Position numbers and translations under genes: made by a program | The notes under the pieces: generated by a model | Database searches by the model: none | What the model was told of the DNA's origin: nothing | The model's input: only the letters and a program-made list of their open reading frames with translations | NCBI GenBank assembly: GCA_013420905.1 | Contig: JAAXNY010000016.1 | Coordinates: forward strand, 992,001-1,056,000 | Direction: 5' to 3' | DNA from: Collybia mongolica | Lineage: Eukaryota > Basidiomycota > Agaricomycetes > Agaricales > Clitocybaceae | DNA length: 64,000 nucleotides | Shown: positions 12,116-24,871 of the stretch, one piece after another | Layout: every line of letters begins with the position of its first letter | Position numbering within the stretch: the first letter of the stretch is position 1

Positions 12116-13382
12116 TCAAACCGCGGACGTTTCCTTCGACAGCTGCGGCAGCTTCTCCGCGGAATTTTCGCTCGACGCAACTTCCGTGTCGCTGATGCTG
12201 GAGGCATGAAAATCTCCCCCGCTGATAGAAATTACGGTCGCCCCCATATGCTCGGTATGGACGAAGACGGAGGTGGGGTTTCTGGATTGTCTGAACATGG
12301 TACTGAGGGCGCCGACGTCGGCTTCATCGTGATGCCCGAGCTTGGTATTGCGGAACACGCGGCAGGCCATAATGTTCGTTAGCCCCACTGAGGGGACGAG
12401 GAAGATCGTTCGGTATACGGTTGGGACCCCGTGAATGTAGGCCATGATAGGTACCAACAAGTTACACACCATCGCAACTCTGATGAATATTCAGTACCTG
12501 GCATCCGTACGTGTGAACGACGTACAAGTAGTAATTCTGGCCGTCCTGCAAAAGGGCCCTCGAGAATCGGGGCAGGTACTTGCCGGATAAGCCGAACCTG
12601 CTGGCGCTACCCGCAGGGGCATTCGCGATGAGGCGCCAGGAGATTGCGACAAAAATGCATGTATCGAACACCGCGATGACGACGTTGGACGAGCTGCCGT
12701 AGGGCTGGAATCCCGCAAACGTGCAATACTTCGTGTTACCGATGTGCACGCCGGTAAGGCTCATGACAACTGTCAGTGACGTCCCAAGAACGGCGAGCCA
12801 CATGAAGAGGAAAAGTGCCGTTATGTATTTGTTCCCATTATAAAGAGCGCGGACGCGAAAGAAGAATAAGAGAGCGGTGGCGGATACGGCAGGATGATAT
12901 ACTGCGCATGTAACCTTTGAAAACACTTTGCAGTCTTCGACGGGTGCGGCTGCCAAAATGTGCGATGAGTGAGGACCAAGGGGGCTAGTTCAAGGCATAC
13001 ATACTCTCGAAAATAACGCTTGAAACGGAATACAAAAGTGAGCTCCACCTATAATGGAGGCGCGCAGGTGAGTAACCAAAAAGGTTCGAAGTAGATTTTT
13101 AACCGACCTTGATATGAAGTAGATTAATGTTGGTATGTTGATTCGGAATCGCGTCAGGAGTTTGTAATCTGCGCCAAGATGGGTCAAGATGTCCCAGACA
13201 AGGATCTGCACAGAATTAATTAGAATTGCTGTGCTCCTAGTAAACATACCCCTTACCCCAAGCATGCCTACATACACGTATGTCGTCATAGCTTTCTGGT
13301 AGGCCAGCTCCGGGGGCAGAAATGCCATGGGAGTAAAAGGATTAGGGAGCTGTGATGGAACTAATTCTGAGGATTCGGCCAT
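12116..13382 (-). CDS. Seven-helix membrane protein, copy 1 of a local five-copy family
   Basis: Predicted integral membrane protein of unknown function, in a family I know only from basidiomycetes. Model: complement(join(12116..12479, 12526..12949, 13005..13048, 13108..13205, 13257..13382)), 351 aa. About seven hydrophobic segments are visible, for example PTLIYFISRW, SATALLFFFRVRAL, FLFMWLAVLGTSL, VVIAVFDTCIFVAISWRL and LFLVP-type SVGLTNIMACRVF. A hydrophilic, serine-rich tail of about 75 residues ends in LSKETSAV. The short N-terminus (LPSQLP-type, then PFTPMAFLPPELAYQ) is strongly shared between copies. Exon sizes 126, 98 and 44 bases are identical in all copies. TATA-like AT-rich sequence lies about 70-100 bases upstream of the ATG. 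No stop or frameshift seen. Receptor or transporter roles are both possible; nothing decides between them. Confidence 0.82.
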
Positions 13383-13450
13383 GCTTGTAATAGCAGGGCG
13401 GAACGAAGCCTGAAGCGACTCACGCTCGCTCTCGCGGTTATATGGCACCC

Positions 13451-13480
13451 GGTATAAATAGATAATTTATAAATAGCCCC
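13451..13480 (-). promoter_or_regulatory. TATA-type promoter element of 7-TM copy 1
   Basis: On the minus strand this stretch contains two TATTTATA-like words 70-100 bases upstream of the start codon. Similar AT-rich words lie upstream of copy 2 (about 20190), copy 4 (about 35640) and copy 5 (about 38675), so the element travels with the duplicated gene. Confidence 0.45.
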
Positions 13481-13483
13481 CAG

Positions 13484-14880
13484 CGACGGTCACGTTGATG
13501 CAACTGAGGATCTGGCCTATGTCAAGGCCTCGGCGACAGGCGGTGAAACAATCAACTAAATTACATCAGCTCGGGACCGTCGATACTAATGGGGCCAATC
13601 AGCAGTTGCTGTGCCTGTATAGCCTGATAGGGAGCACAGATACAATTCTCGCCTGGTCAGATAGGTGTTCAGAACACTTAGTTACTATGTGCCTCGATGT
13701 TGGACATCAGTATGTGTGCACAGTGTGATTTAGGTATACCACGCACCCGGGAATATACACAAGCTCAGGTGGGGCGAAAGCTTAATACCATGTCCAGAAT
13801 TTGGGGAGCACCTGAGAAAATTAATTTGAAACACATTTATTGGGTTTTCAGCCCACCTGAAAACCAGGGTTTCGATGAGAATATTATAGGCCTTGGGCCG
13901 CCTAAAGCACATAATTTCGGAAATTCCTGACATTTCACATTTTTTGACGGTTCCACCTACCCGAAAACATGTACACTTCAGCGTGATAGATGCCAAGAAA
14001 TTAGGTCCCGTCGCACAATCACTCGTGAAGCCGAAGCGCCTACTGATAGGCCTGGGACATTCAAGAGACCACGTGTCGTGTTGAGTGTTGACACAACCAA
14101 ATCGTAACACCACAGATGATTCAATGGTGCTAAGAGTTCAGGAACATAACTGGTCAACAAAACCAGGTGGTCATCATCTGTTTCAGAGTGACGCAAACAT
14201 GTCAAGCAGTGGATGGAATATTATGTGGTGGGTAACTGGGGATTGGAACCTGAAGCCCGAGGTCATACTAGGTTTATTTGATCCAATCTTGAGAAGCTGT
14301 TTAATTATGATCCTTCCAATTGTTGATCAAGTTCATGACTGTATTGAATATACAATGACAGGGGCATGGTGGAAACGACCACGACTGAATCAGAACTCAC
14401 GTTACTTGACCTATGTCCAAACCATTTTGAAGTCTTATTTGACCATTCCCCATATCGTCTGCGCCTTATCCGAAATGTTATAATCTATTCAACACAAAAG
14501 ATGTCCGCCGTTTGGACAGTTATCATCAGACGTAGGGATGAATTTGATGAACCACAAACCGTCCTTTACAGCAAACAGGTGATAGAACATTCGTTGCTAT
14601 CAGAGCGTGGGGGAATATGTCGCATGCAACAAGTAGTAGAGAGCGCGTGTGTACCAAGCACGCGAGTAGAAGTCAAGCGTTTCAGATCATCTTTAAATAA
14701 ACATAAGAGGGATCTTATGTTCCTACAACAAAGTATGATCAACAAGGAACGGGAAATACAACGAGTACCCCCTATGGTGATTTGAATGTGGTGATTATTC
14801 GGTGAAACGTAACATCTCGCGAATACCAAGATTAAGTTTACCATCCATTATTCATGCATTGATGAGGACTATCGATATTC
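13484..14880. repeat. Upstream spacer shared by the 7-TM copies
   Basis: No gene seen. The sequence is recognisably related to the spacers upstream of copy 2 (about 20220-20760) and copy 5 (about 38690-39200). Shared words include a GTTGA(G)(T/C)GTTGACA segment and an ACTGGTCA(A/G)CAA segment in the same order. It therefore belongs to the duplicated unit and is not unique DNA. Several plus-strand open frames (14085-14785) are not conserved in the other copies and are probably chance. Confidence 0.5.
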
Positions 14881-15276
14881 TTGACGTACGATTGTTGCAA
14901 TTGCACAGGTATATATTGTGAAGGTGCACAAAGTCCTAGACAACAAGAATTTGTTAGTAACCTGAAGAAACTGAAGCATCTCGTCAAACGTCAAATTCAA
15001 GGATTGGATTGGATTTCTCAACGGAAATCCATATTAATTCCATCAAATGGCGTATATCGCGAAGATAGACGTATGAACGACCACACGCATCGAAAAGATA
15101 AGTTTGGTGTCATTGACAATGATACTTATCGTGAGGCTGTGAGTGAGGGAGTACGCGAAAAAATGACGATCCTCGCAGATCATCGGTAGTGGGCTTCACA
15201 AGAAAAACAATCAATGCATGCCCATCGATAACTGACCTACACAAAGATAACCATGGTTACTCTCGACAGACGAGTG

Positions 15277-16670
15277 TTAGTAGGGAAGTGCAGGGAATGT
15301 CCTCCATAGCGATTCAAAAGAATCACACACCTTATAAAATGCTCTCAAGATCCCAAAGAACGGAGAAAAACCGTCTGTTATTCGGTCCGCATTGTTGTTA
15401 ACCAGGTTGCACGCCTGAAGGGCATCAAAAAGTGTAAAAACGATCTGGGCGATCGCAACTGCACCGTAAAGGTGCACAGACTCGTAAACGACAAGGAATA
15501 GTCATTAATGAAGTGACGAGACGAAATGAACGGAGGATTTACCGTTGGACGAGACTTACTCCAAGCGGGCAGTCGAGTACCAGATTGATACCCAAAGAAA
15601 CGCATTGGGCGCGCTTGCACAGTATGATAAGGACTATTAGGCAGTACTATCATATTCTTGCAAAAGCAAACAGTCAATCATCATCAAAGCATTTTGCAAA
15701 TCCATCTGTACGGACTTTATAAGATAGTCGAACACTGGTGGGAACTCTATTTTGAAGTTTGGAATGGACGTACTTGCCCGAAGCTGACGTCTAATCTCAA
15801 TCAATACAACACCGTCGGTCGTGGAGTGTAACGCTATCGCAAGGATGCGTATTTCGTCGAAAAGGCGATGCGACTCGCCGTTGTCAGAAGATAAATGGCA
15901 TGCATCAATTTCATCCCTTTCTGTATGCCAGCAGACCATAGGTAGGTATTTCGTTTATCTGTGGTGGGTCGTAGACCACAGGAGGGTTGTAAAGATGCGA
16001 ACATTGTTTCAAAACAGTTCGGCTAACCTTTGAGCGAGACAGGCAGAAAACGTAAGCGTAAGGCACATAGATAGCACGAAAATGTCTTGGTTTGCCTTGG
16101 TGGGTTGTAGAGAGTGTGAACGATGCGTTGGCGTCGTGAAGCGGCTTGAGAGGGAAGAGGGCGGTCACTTCCGTTCAAAACATATCAGGATGGGCGGAGC
16201 TGTGCTACAGGTACCTCAAGGTGATTCGAAATAAGCATGTACCGGTGTTGCGCCACTGCTGGCCTATTGAGCAAGCCCAATGACTCGCGAATTTCTCTGT
16301 TGCGGACAAATTCCGTCCGCCGCCTTCCCTCTGTTGGCGTTGTTAATGAGTGTAAAGATACATCACAAAGATTGCATATGCGCTGTAAAGGCGTACGGCG
16401 TACGAACAGTCGCTGACCGTTGAAAGCGCGAGAGGAAAATACAAGTTGAACTTACACAGTTCAAACCTTCGTGTTTTATGAGTAAGTGCACGACAGACAG
16501 TAAATGACAAACCTTGCGGTCCATCGTTGCTCTAGAGAAGGATGGCGGACGACAGTGTAAAAATATAAAAGATGATACGCTCCGAGTCGCAAAGGCACAC
16601 ATCCACGTGATGTGATCACGTCGTGCGATCTCAAGTCGTCACGTCTGCCATGGAGTAAATTTATCAATGC
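15277..16670 (-). other. Possible degraded membrane-protein gene
   Basis: Several minus-strand frames look more protein-like than background but do not join into one clean model. One hydrophobic segment reads HLYGAVAIAQIVFTLFDALQ (about 15410-15470). Another, near 16400, reads SYAVRLYSAYAIFVMYLY. The similarity between the two suggests two related pieces. A third frame starts near 16667. No family recognised; possibly a decayed gene. Confidence 0.2.
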
Positions 16671-16878
16671 CTACCCAACTTGAACGTATGTTCTATTGGA
16701 GAATATTCGGACATATGCAATCCGTCGTGCCCTGCCGCGTCGCATCACGCGCGCCCGTAAACGGACGACACTCTCTTAGCTTACCATTTTCGATTTTTAT
16801 TTCATTGATGGTCTCGTAGCGTAGTTACCTACCAACTTGGCTCACAGTTAAATACCGTAGACGCCCGTCGTACCACCT

Positions 16879-17040
16879 CAGTCCCGTTCTACGTTGACTG
16901 AGGTGTGTACCCTTACTTACAATCACTTAGCACGAAACCTCTTACTGACTACATACCCATAGATTAATCTATTCCAATAGGTAGTCTATTATATAAAGTC
17001 CCGTTCTACGTTGACTGAGATTAATCTATTCCAATATGTT
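16879..17040. repeat. Two interleaved short direct repeats
   Basis: AGTCCCGTTCTACGTTGACT occurs at about 16879 and again at about 16998, and ATTAATCTATTCCAATA occurs at about 16963 and again at about 17021. The second copies are fused head to tail, while the first copies are separated by about 60 bases. No gene is seen in 16700-17060. Confidence 0.65.
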
Positions 17041-17059
17041 CATCAATAAAAAAGACCTT

Positions 17060-18720
17060 CACCTCGAACTTGCCATCAATGTCTTTGAGAGTCCCGTCGC
17101 ATTGGTTGCGTAAATATATCTTTGTCGGTAGAAGCTAAGCCGGGCCATGGGCTCCGGGACCGCGCATCTTCAGTGGATGTTGAGTGGATGGGTTTGGAGG
17201 CGCCGAACGTAATGCAATAATATAATACTCCTTGCAGGGCCTATTTCCTTAGAGGTGAGGGCCTTGGGATTTTTGCCCCTCGACAGACGTGTTGCAAGCA
17301 CACACATAAAAAGGGATACCTAGTATGGCATCATGTAGGTGTATTTTGAACCGCACATAGTCGTCCGTCCTGGGGAATGGAACAGGCATAGATGGTAAGT
17401 GAACCTTTTTTTGAGATGTATGCCGCTGATGGGTGTGAAAGTGAAGATGGCAATTCGAATTAGAGTATCCCCGGGGGCTACACTGTCCAAGGTCCGGTCC
17501 AGCCCCGGTCCAGGCAAATTTTGCTGGACCTGGACCTGGACCTGAGGTCCGGTCCCATTTTCTTCGGACCTTGACCCTCAAGGTCCGGACCGTGTCCGGA
17601 CCCGGTCTGACCCAGGTCCGACAGCCAAAAAGTTTTTTTTTCAAGAAAAAGAATGCTACATGTGTCGCTAATCATCCTCCTCACTCAAGCAGTCAAAATC
17701 TGCATCCAGAGCAACCCAGACTTCCTTTTGTACCTCTAGTCTTCCATCAGCATATGTGCCTCGTAACCTTTGTAAACCACCAAATTTTCTTGTAGAGGTA
17801 GCCTCCTTTTGCAAAGCTAATCAAGCGAATTCGGCATTTGTGAGTTCGTTACATTCCGGCTATCATTTTCGATGCGGCTCACTCCTTTTTGGTGTATCAG
17901 CGTGACTCTCTCGACCTTCTCGACCATCTTCAATGTTCCGTATATTGGAAACCATGTTTGCACCATCTGGATCATGGAGGTGAGGATGGATTTGAATACA
18001 TGAAATGTCAACTTACCTTCTTTTCCTCGAGTTTTTTTTACAATTGTCTCGGGGTAATCTAGCCCTTGCACCCGCTTTGAAGGCTGAATGCGTCGTCCTC
18101 CCTCAATAATCAGCCCTGTATCCACTTTGTCTCGCTCCCGACGCGACATTTCGTGATGGAAGGGCCTCTGCACATTGCGTGGATTGACGAAAAAAAAAGG
18201 CGAGGGTCTTCTCAAGGTCCAAATATGGGCAAATGTTGCCATTACATCATTTTACGTACTATCGATATTCTACCAGTCCTTGAACATGTGCATGATCATC
18301 GAAAACTTTGGTCATCTTTGTGGAGGTGCGTAATCTCTAATGTATACTCAGGTCCGCGCGGTCCGGACCCGGTTCGCGGTCCACTTCTCGACTGGACCTG
18401 GACCTGTGAGGGCGGTCCGGTCCAGTATTTTGCTGAACCTGGACTGGACCTGTGAGGGTCGGACCTGGGTCGGACCCGGTCCTGCAGGTCCTGACCCGGA
18501 CCTTGGACAGTGTACCGGGGGCTATGGACGCTGATAGCGCTGACTGATAAGGCCATGGCATCATTCCTGGGAAATCCAAGGACTCTCCGGGACATTGATT
18601 TAGAGCCCATCATAACAGGCCGTGTCCAATTATGCACTTTTGCGACTGGAACTGGGTCATTGCTTGATCATCGATCATGGTGTTATGAAGCGGACTGTCT
18701 TTGAACAGTGCAAAAACCCA
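17060..18720 (-). pseudogene. Second copy of gene X, split by a hAT-like element
   Basis: Sequence on both sides of the 17479-18514 element matches the gene X region at 11.4-11.95 kb. The left part (17060-17470) includes the conserved segment around GGCATCATGTAGGTG. The right part (18523-18720) matches the region just before the start of gene X. The transposon therefore landed inside this copy. Frames are broken even outside the insertion. Confidence 0.4.
17479..18514. mobile_element. Non-autonomous hAT-like element with 8-base target duplication
   Basis: 1036 bases with inverted ends TACACTGTCCAAGGTCCGG and its near-complement, flanked by a perfect 8-base direct repeat CCGGGGGC (17471-17478 and 18515-18522). 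Eight-base duplications are the hallmark of the hAT superfamily. Both ends are lined with about 140-170 bases of GGTCCGGACC-type palindromic words, probably transposase binding sites. An internal minus-strand frame (17817-18242, 141 aa) is not recognisable as a transposase. Confidence 0.8.
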
Positions 18721-18831
18721 ACATTCCTCAAACGACTTCCCATATCACTCATTTATGTACAGAGAATCCCACAGACGTGCCTGTATATTTATTTGTAGCT
18801 TTCCATTCTTTCTCCCCGCCCTCCCTTAATG

Positions 18832-20110
18832 TCAAACCGCAGACACTTCCCTTGAGAGACGTGGCAGCTTCTCCGCAGAATTTCCACTGGACCCGATTTC
18901 CGTGTCGCCGGTGCTGGAGGCGCGTAACTCTCCCCCACCGATCGAATGTACTGTTGCCCGATCACGAGCGTGAACGAAAACGGGGGTTGTGTATCTGGAT
19001 TGCCTGAACATGGTACTAATGGTGCCAGCAGCAGCATTGGCCTCATTGGTATGTCCCAGCTTGGTGTTACGGAACACACGGCAGGCCATGATATTTGTTA
19101 GCCCCACCGAGGGGACCAGGAAGAGTGTTCGATATACCGTGGGGATCCCATGCACGTAAGTCATGATGAGGACCAACAAATTGCAAACCATCGCAACCCT
19201 GATGCATAATCAGTACCTCGTCATAGATGACGAACATATTCAACGTACATGTAGTAATTCTGCCCGTCCTGCAAGAGAGCCCTCGAGAACTGTGGTAGAT
19301 ATTTTCCAAACAGGCCAAGCTTCCCCTTATCACCTGCAGGTGGGGCATTCGCAAGGAGGCGCCAGGAGATTGCGACAAAGACACATGTATCAAATACACC
19401 AATGACAACGTTAGATGAGCTCCCATATGGCTGGAATCCCGCAAATGTGCAATACTTCGTGTTACCGATGTGCACACCGGTAAGGCTCATGACGACTGTC
19501 AGTGACGTTCCAAGAACGGCAAGCCACATGACAATAAAAATAGCGGTTATGTATTTGTTTCCATCATAAAGAGCGCGGACCCGAAAGAAAAATAAGAGAG
19601 CAGTGGCGGATACGGCGGGGTGGTATACTGCGCATGTAACCTTTGAAAAGACTTTACAGTCTTCGACGGGTGCGGCTGTCAAAATGTACGATAGGTGAGG
19701 ACCAAGGGGGACTAGATCAAGGCATACATACTCTCGAAAATAACGCTTGAAACGGAATACAAAAGTGAGCTCCACCTATAATGGAGGCGCGCAGGTGAGT
19801 GGTTAAGGGGAATTGGAGAAGATTTTTCACAGACCTTGATAGATAGTAGATTAGGGTTGGTATGTTGATTCGGTATTGCGTCAGGAGTTTGTAATCTGCA
19901 CCAAGGTGAGTCAAGATGTCCCAGACCAAAACCTACGTAAAAATAGTTTTAATAGTTTTCACTGCTAGCCGACACATTCCTTACTCCAAGCATGCCCACA
20001 AGGACATACGTTGTCATCATCTTCTGGTACGCCAGTTCAGGAGGCAGAAAAGCCATAGGCGTAAAAGGATTAGGTAGCTGGGATGGAGTAAATTCTGAGG
20101 GTTCAGCCAT
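18832..20110 (-). CDS. Seven-helix membrane protein, copy 2
   Basis: Closest relative of copy 1. Model: complement(join(18832..19198, 19249..19675, 19732..19775, 19835..19932, 19985..20110)), 353 aa, all phases agreeing. The N-terminal block, the seven hydrophobic segments and the tail ending LSREVSAV are all present. The second segment reads VTCAVYHPAVSATALLFFFR, as in copy 1. The most variable parts are the serine-rich tail and the loop after WRLLANAP. A TATA-like word lies near 20190. Function unknown; membrane location inferred from hydrophobicity. No inactivating change seen. Confidence 0.83.
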
Positions 20111-21199
20111 GCTAGTAGTAGTGGGGAAGGTGAAGTCTGGAGCGGCTTATACCCGCTCTCATACTCGTTTTATAGCGCTCGACGCACAAGCTATGTATAA
20201 ATAGTCTGGATTTGATGGCCACAGCCACATATTGATGGATCAACGGCGAATTCAAGGATTTGGCGTATGTCAAGGTCTCGACAACAAAGCTATCGATCGA
20301 ACAATCAACTGTGCGGCGTCAGCTCGGGAGCAGGTCCTGAGTTGGCCAATGATCAATGAGCACCTGCTGTGCCTAACAAATCTAATAGAGGCACAGGTCC
20401 AATCTAGGCTGACCATACGTGTGTTCAAAGCACTGAGCCAGGTATTCTGATATTGGGTGTCAGCATATGCAGGCGTGTGTGGTCTGTACTTCCCACAGAT
20501 GTTAAAGGCTCACATTCTGTTCCATCACTACTAATAGTCAGGGGCATTCATGGAACCATGAGGAAGCACACGTACGTTGAGCGTTGACAGAACCGAATCG
20601 TAACGCCGCAGATTGCTCCATGATGCTGAGAGTTTGAGAACCTAAATGGTCAATGGATCGAAGTTTTCTTGGGTCATCAACGCCGTTTCCGAATGATGTA
20701 GACAGTTATAACGATAGTTGGATTGGGAATTGGAAGCTGTAAGGTTATGGGATTATCTGATTCAATGTTATAAAGGAGTCCGGTTATGATCTTCCCTGTT
20801 TGTTGGTTAAGTTCATAATTATCTTGAATTCCTCACAAGATGGAAATGTTGGATTGGAACTCACATCACTCGACCCATGCATCCCAACCGTTGTGAGGAA
20901 TTTGTTTAACTGCTCTGTTTATCGGATGCTGCTTGTGGGCACATTGTCAGTTTCCCCAACCTTTGCAATCTGCGCTGCTACTTGTTCTAGTGTGTGATGA
21001 CTGGCATCTGGATAGCCGTATTTGTCAACATGGTTCCACCACCAAAATTTGAAGTATCAATGGAGCAACAACGTCGTGTATCTTATGCCTGCAGCCTTCT
21101 CCCTTCCATCTTTTCGTCCTTAACCTCAAACTGCTGCCATTTCCTGCGAGAGCTGTGGTTCCACATAAATCTTACCTGACGCCGTGTTGCGAGGTCTTT

Positions 21200-22701
21200 A
21201 CACTCCCCCACATCTTCCAGCGGATTCCGAGCGGAATCCTCAATTCCGACAGGAATCCGCTCGGATTCCTGTCGGAATTTTGGCTGCAGAAGTAATAGAA
21301 AATGGCTGTAAAAATAGATAAAAATTCCGAACAGATTCCGCTCGGATTCCGAGCGGAATGAAATTCCACAGGAATTCCGGCTTCAGAATACTGAAATTCT
21401 GACAGAGTCCACAGGAATTCTATCGGAATTCCTGGATGGAATGCCGGAGCGTTGTGACGACGCGTTGTGGTCACGTGTTTGATTACTAATCAGATTAGTA
21501 ATATAAATTTTATTTACACAAATTATATATACTATTTGCTATTAATAACATCACATAACGGCGGTGAAAACATGATTATGAGGCACGTGCAACGGTCACA
21601 TTACCGTTGCCACGTCTTCGTTGGTTCTTTTCAACCACATCAATGACGTCCACCAAACCGCCAATGCCGACACCAACACCAACGCACCCACGCCGCCAAC
21701 GCCAACGCATCGAACGCCAACCGACGTCGACATGATGACGCACAAGACGGTGTGGGGAGAAGGATAGAAACGGACGCGGAACGAGGGGACGACGAGGAAA
21801 GGGCACCCCGAGGGGCAGAACCAGGTGAGTCATACACCGCCGCTCACCCACACGCTCACCATGCAGCACGTCCCCCTCCCCCCCACTTCAGGAACTCAAG
21901 ACAAACGATACGGCCGCCAACAGCAATAGTGAGGAAGGCGGCAACGACAATGACAACGACAACGACGAAGACAGCAACAGCAACAGCAGCAACAGTGCCG
22001 ACGAGGCCTGCGGCAACGACGGCAACAGCAGCGGTAGCGGCGGCACCAACAACGGCGCGACAACAACAACAACAACTACAACAAAGACGATCACCACCAC
22101 CACGAGGACGGCGGCGGCGGCGGCGGGGACGGGGACAGCGGCAAGTAGAGCGGCCAGTGCCGTCGCCGCTGAAGCGCAGGCCGCTGACGATGTCGCGGGG
22201 GCCGATGAGGACGATGGGGGGGCGGGGGCGGGGGCCCCGCCTATATTAAATTTATCTTATCATATATGTATTATATTTAGTAATAATACATGTTTTATCG
22301 TATTAATTATAGAGTGCTTTTTTATCATACTCAACAGATTTTAAAAAGACAGGCTGAAAGAGAGTAATTTAGTACTTCAAAATGTTAGATATACTGTTGA
22401 CTTTATTGACTGTTTTGACTTAAAACTTATGAATTCCGATCAGAATCCGAGCAGAATGTTGCAGAATTCCTTTGAGAATTTTCTTCTTCCACACTTTGTA
22501 AGAAATTCCTCAAAATTCTGTGGAATTCCGATGATTTCAATCGGAATTCTGTGTTCCGAGCGGAATATTGCGGAATTCCTCAAAGGAATTTTCTGTTTTA
22601 AAACTTTTTCAAAATCTTCCTGCATTCCTCTGGATTCCGATCGGATTCCTGTCGGAATTTCGGATTCCGCTCGGAATCCTCTGCAGGATGTGGGGGAGTG
22701 T
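21200..22701. mobile_element. TIR element with subterminal GGAATTCC-type repeat arms and GC-rich interior
   Basis: The ends are an inverted repeat ACACTCCCCCACATC followed on both sides by about 250 bases packed with ATTCCGAGCGGAAT-like words in both orientations. The centre is AT-rich at 21480-21560 and 22240-22430. Between those (about 21570-22240) lies a GC-rich, CAACAG/ACGACA-type low-complexity stretch. No transposase seen, so it is non-autonomous. It interrupts exon 5 of 7-TM copy 3. Flanking host sequence looks imperfectly duplicated, but I could not fix a clean target duplication. Confidence 0.7.
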
Positions 22702-23337
22702 GAAGTACTGCGTGTCGCCGGCACTGTAGGTGTGTGGGTCTCTCCCATCAATCGAATGCGCAGTCGACAAAGTGTGTCGGCTGTGAACGAAGGCAGGTAT
22801 AGTGTCTCTGGGTTGTCTGAATATAATACTGAGGCTACCAGGCGTGCTAACTTCATCATGATGCCCAAGCTTGGTATTTCGGAACACACGGCAGGCCATG
22901 ATATTTGTTAGCCCCGCTGAGGGGACGAGGAAGAGCGGTCGGGATATAGTAGGGATCCCATCGGCATAAGTCATGACGAGGACTACCAAGTTGCAGATCA
23001 TCGCAACCCTAATGAATACTTAGTGCTTGGTCATCGAGGATAAACGTGACTAACATACATGTAGTAACATTGGCCATCCTGCAGCACGGCTCTCGAGAAC
23101 TGTGGCAAATATTTCCCAAATACACCAAACCTGCTTAAGCTCCCATTATCATCTGCACGGGGGGCATTTGCAAGCAGGCGCCAGGATATCGCAGCAAAGA
23201 CACATGTATCAAACATCCCAATGGCGACATTGGATGCGCTGTGGTAAGATTGGAATTTTGCAAAAGTGCAATACTTTGTGTTGCCGATGTGAGCACCAGC
23301 AAAGCTTGTGATGGCTGTCAGTGATGCTTCGAGAACA

Positions 23338-24871
23338 CATCAGCAAATCCTGATCAGTCTGGTGCCTAGTGTGACAGCACTGTGCAGAGACCTACAGTAC
23401 CACAGAGTCCACAGTACACGTCCCTATAGTGGCAGCTCTGTATGGTGACACAGATCTTTTGTGAATCACTGTGTAAGCTATCATTTTCACTGTGTATTAC
23501 TGCACAGGACAGGGGGATTCCCTATAGAGCTTTCCAGTCATACCTATTCTCTGTATTGTTTTGGGTAATGCAATGAATTCAGGCAAGGAATGTTCAACAT
23601 TAGAGGATCACACAGGTTCTCAAAATGAGGTGGCAATAAATATATTCACCAGCATGGGTATAAGCATAAATATAAGCTGAAAATATATGGCAGATGGGAA
23701 GCATATGGTAAATTAAGGAAGGGTTACTAATTAGTTGAGAATGATGTCAAGATTCATGTCATCCGGGGTCAGCTTCCCTTTCTTCAATTGCATCCTGGAA
23801 TAAACATGAGTCAGTTCAAGTACTAAGGATACATGAGCACTTGCCTTCCAACCCTGCCAACGCCCTCCAACATATCACCAAACCTCATACCATGATAACA
23901 ACTCCCCCCAAGACCACCAATAAGACCCATGACCACCCCGTGTATTTCTGCATATCCATCAGGCCATTAGTGCAATGTGGCAATCATACTGGGGTTGTTG
24001 AGGGATAGGGAGGTCCCTTGCTGCATTGTTGTGCCATGGTTGGGGGTAGTTCCAAGTTTGGGGCCATGAGCATAAGTGTGATGTGGCAGGTGTACGAGGG
24101 TGGGTGAACATACCTGGTGGGTACTTCCTGACATGGGACAGGCAGTTAGCATGATGTGGCACTAGGGATGGCCAGAGATTGAGGGAGGTGGAGAGGGGGG
24201 CTGTTGTCCAGTCATTGTCGATGGTGATGAAGGTGGGTGGTTGTTTGCACGAGCTACCTTCGAAAAAAAGCACTAAGTATTTTGAAACTCAGCCTGAGAA
24301 ACCTGCACACCACTCAAACGGGTGTGGGTTTCAACCATAATGCATGCACATACCCACCCAAATATGTACTTCTTGGAGCAGGCATGAAGAAGCAACAACA
24401 CCATCAAGGGAGATGTGGTAGCATTGGCATGAGTACAAATGCTTGCAGGTTTAATCCCTTGGTTCGGCACAAAGGCCAATCCAAGATTGTTGAAGGAAAC
24501 TACATCAGAATACAGTAACATATCCTTCCTGAATAAATACATAGATGAGGAGCTATTTTATGCATCTTATTAGTTCCCATTACAGTTTTTTTTATCAAGC
24601 TACTTGTTCAACAACATGGACTTAGTGGCTAATCTGACATAATCTGTATAGAAATAAGGGCTCCTTTATGATGATGTACAGGCCCAAAACATCCAAACAA
24701 AGCTGTACAGAAAAAGCCCAATCTGTACAGGCCAAATGTACTCTATCCAACTCTGCACAGAACTGTGAAGTCAAAGTCCAGCTCTGCATAGCACTGTGAA
24801 GACACCAATGAATTTGAGAGACACTGCAGTTCCTGTTGGCTATTTGTGGGAAAAATCAGGGTTTGCTGATG
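23338..24871. mobile_element. Unclassified TIR element, 1534 bases
   Basis: The inverted ends CATCAGCAAATCCTGAT and ATCAGGGTTTGCTGATG pair with one mismatch. Removing the element and one CA restores the host reading cgagaaCAgtgagccac, equal in length to the paralogues at this point. The target duplication is therefore probably just CA. The interior is CpG-poor and contains no long open frame. A two-base CA duplication does not fit the usual hAT (8) or Tc1/mariner (TA) rules. Confidence 0.65.

Noticed and set aside
14085..15189. Plus-strand frames of 100-140 aa between 7-TM copies 1 and 2
   Set aside because: The homologous spacers of other copies do not keep these frames open, so they are not conserved coding sequence.
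17817..18242. 141-aa frame inside the hAT-like element, considered as a transposase
   Set aside because: No hAT transposase motif or dimerisation segment seen, and the element is too short. Left as non-coding filler.
21752..22249. Low-complexity Thr/Arg/Ala-rich open frame of 165 aa
   Set aside because: Produced by GC-rich simple sequence inside a TIR element. No start context, no domain, and frames on the other strand are open as well.
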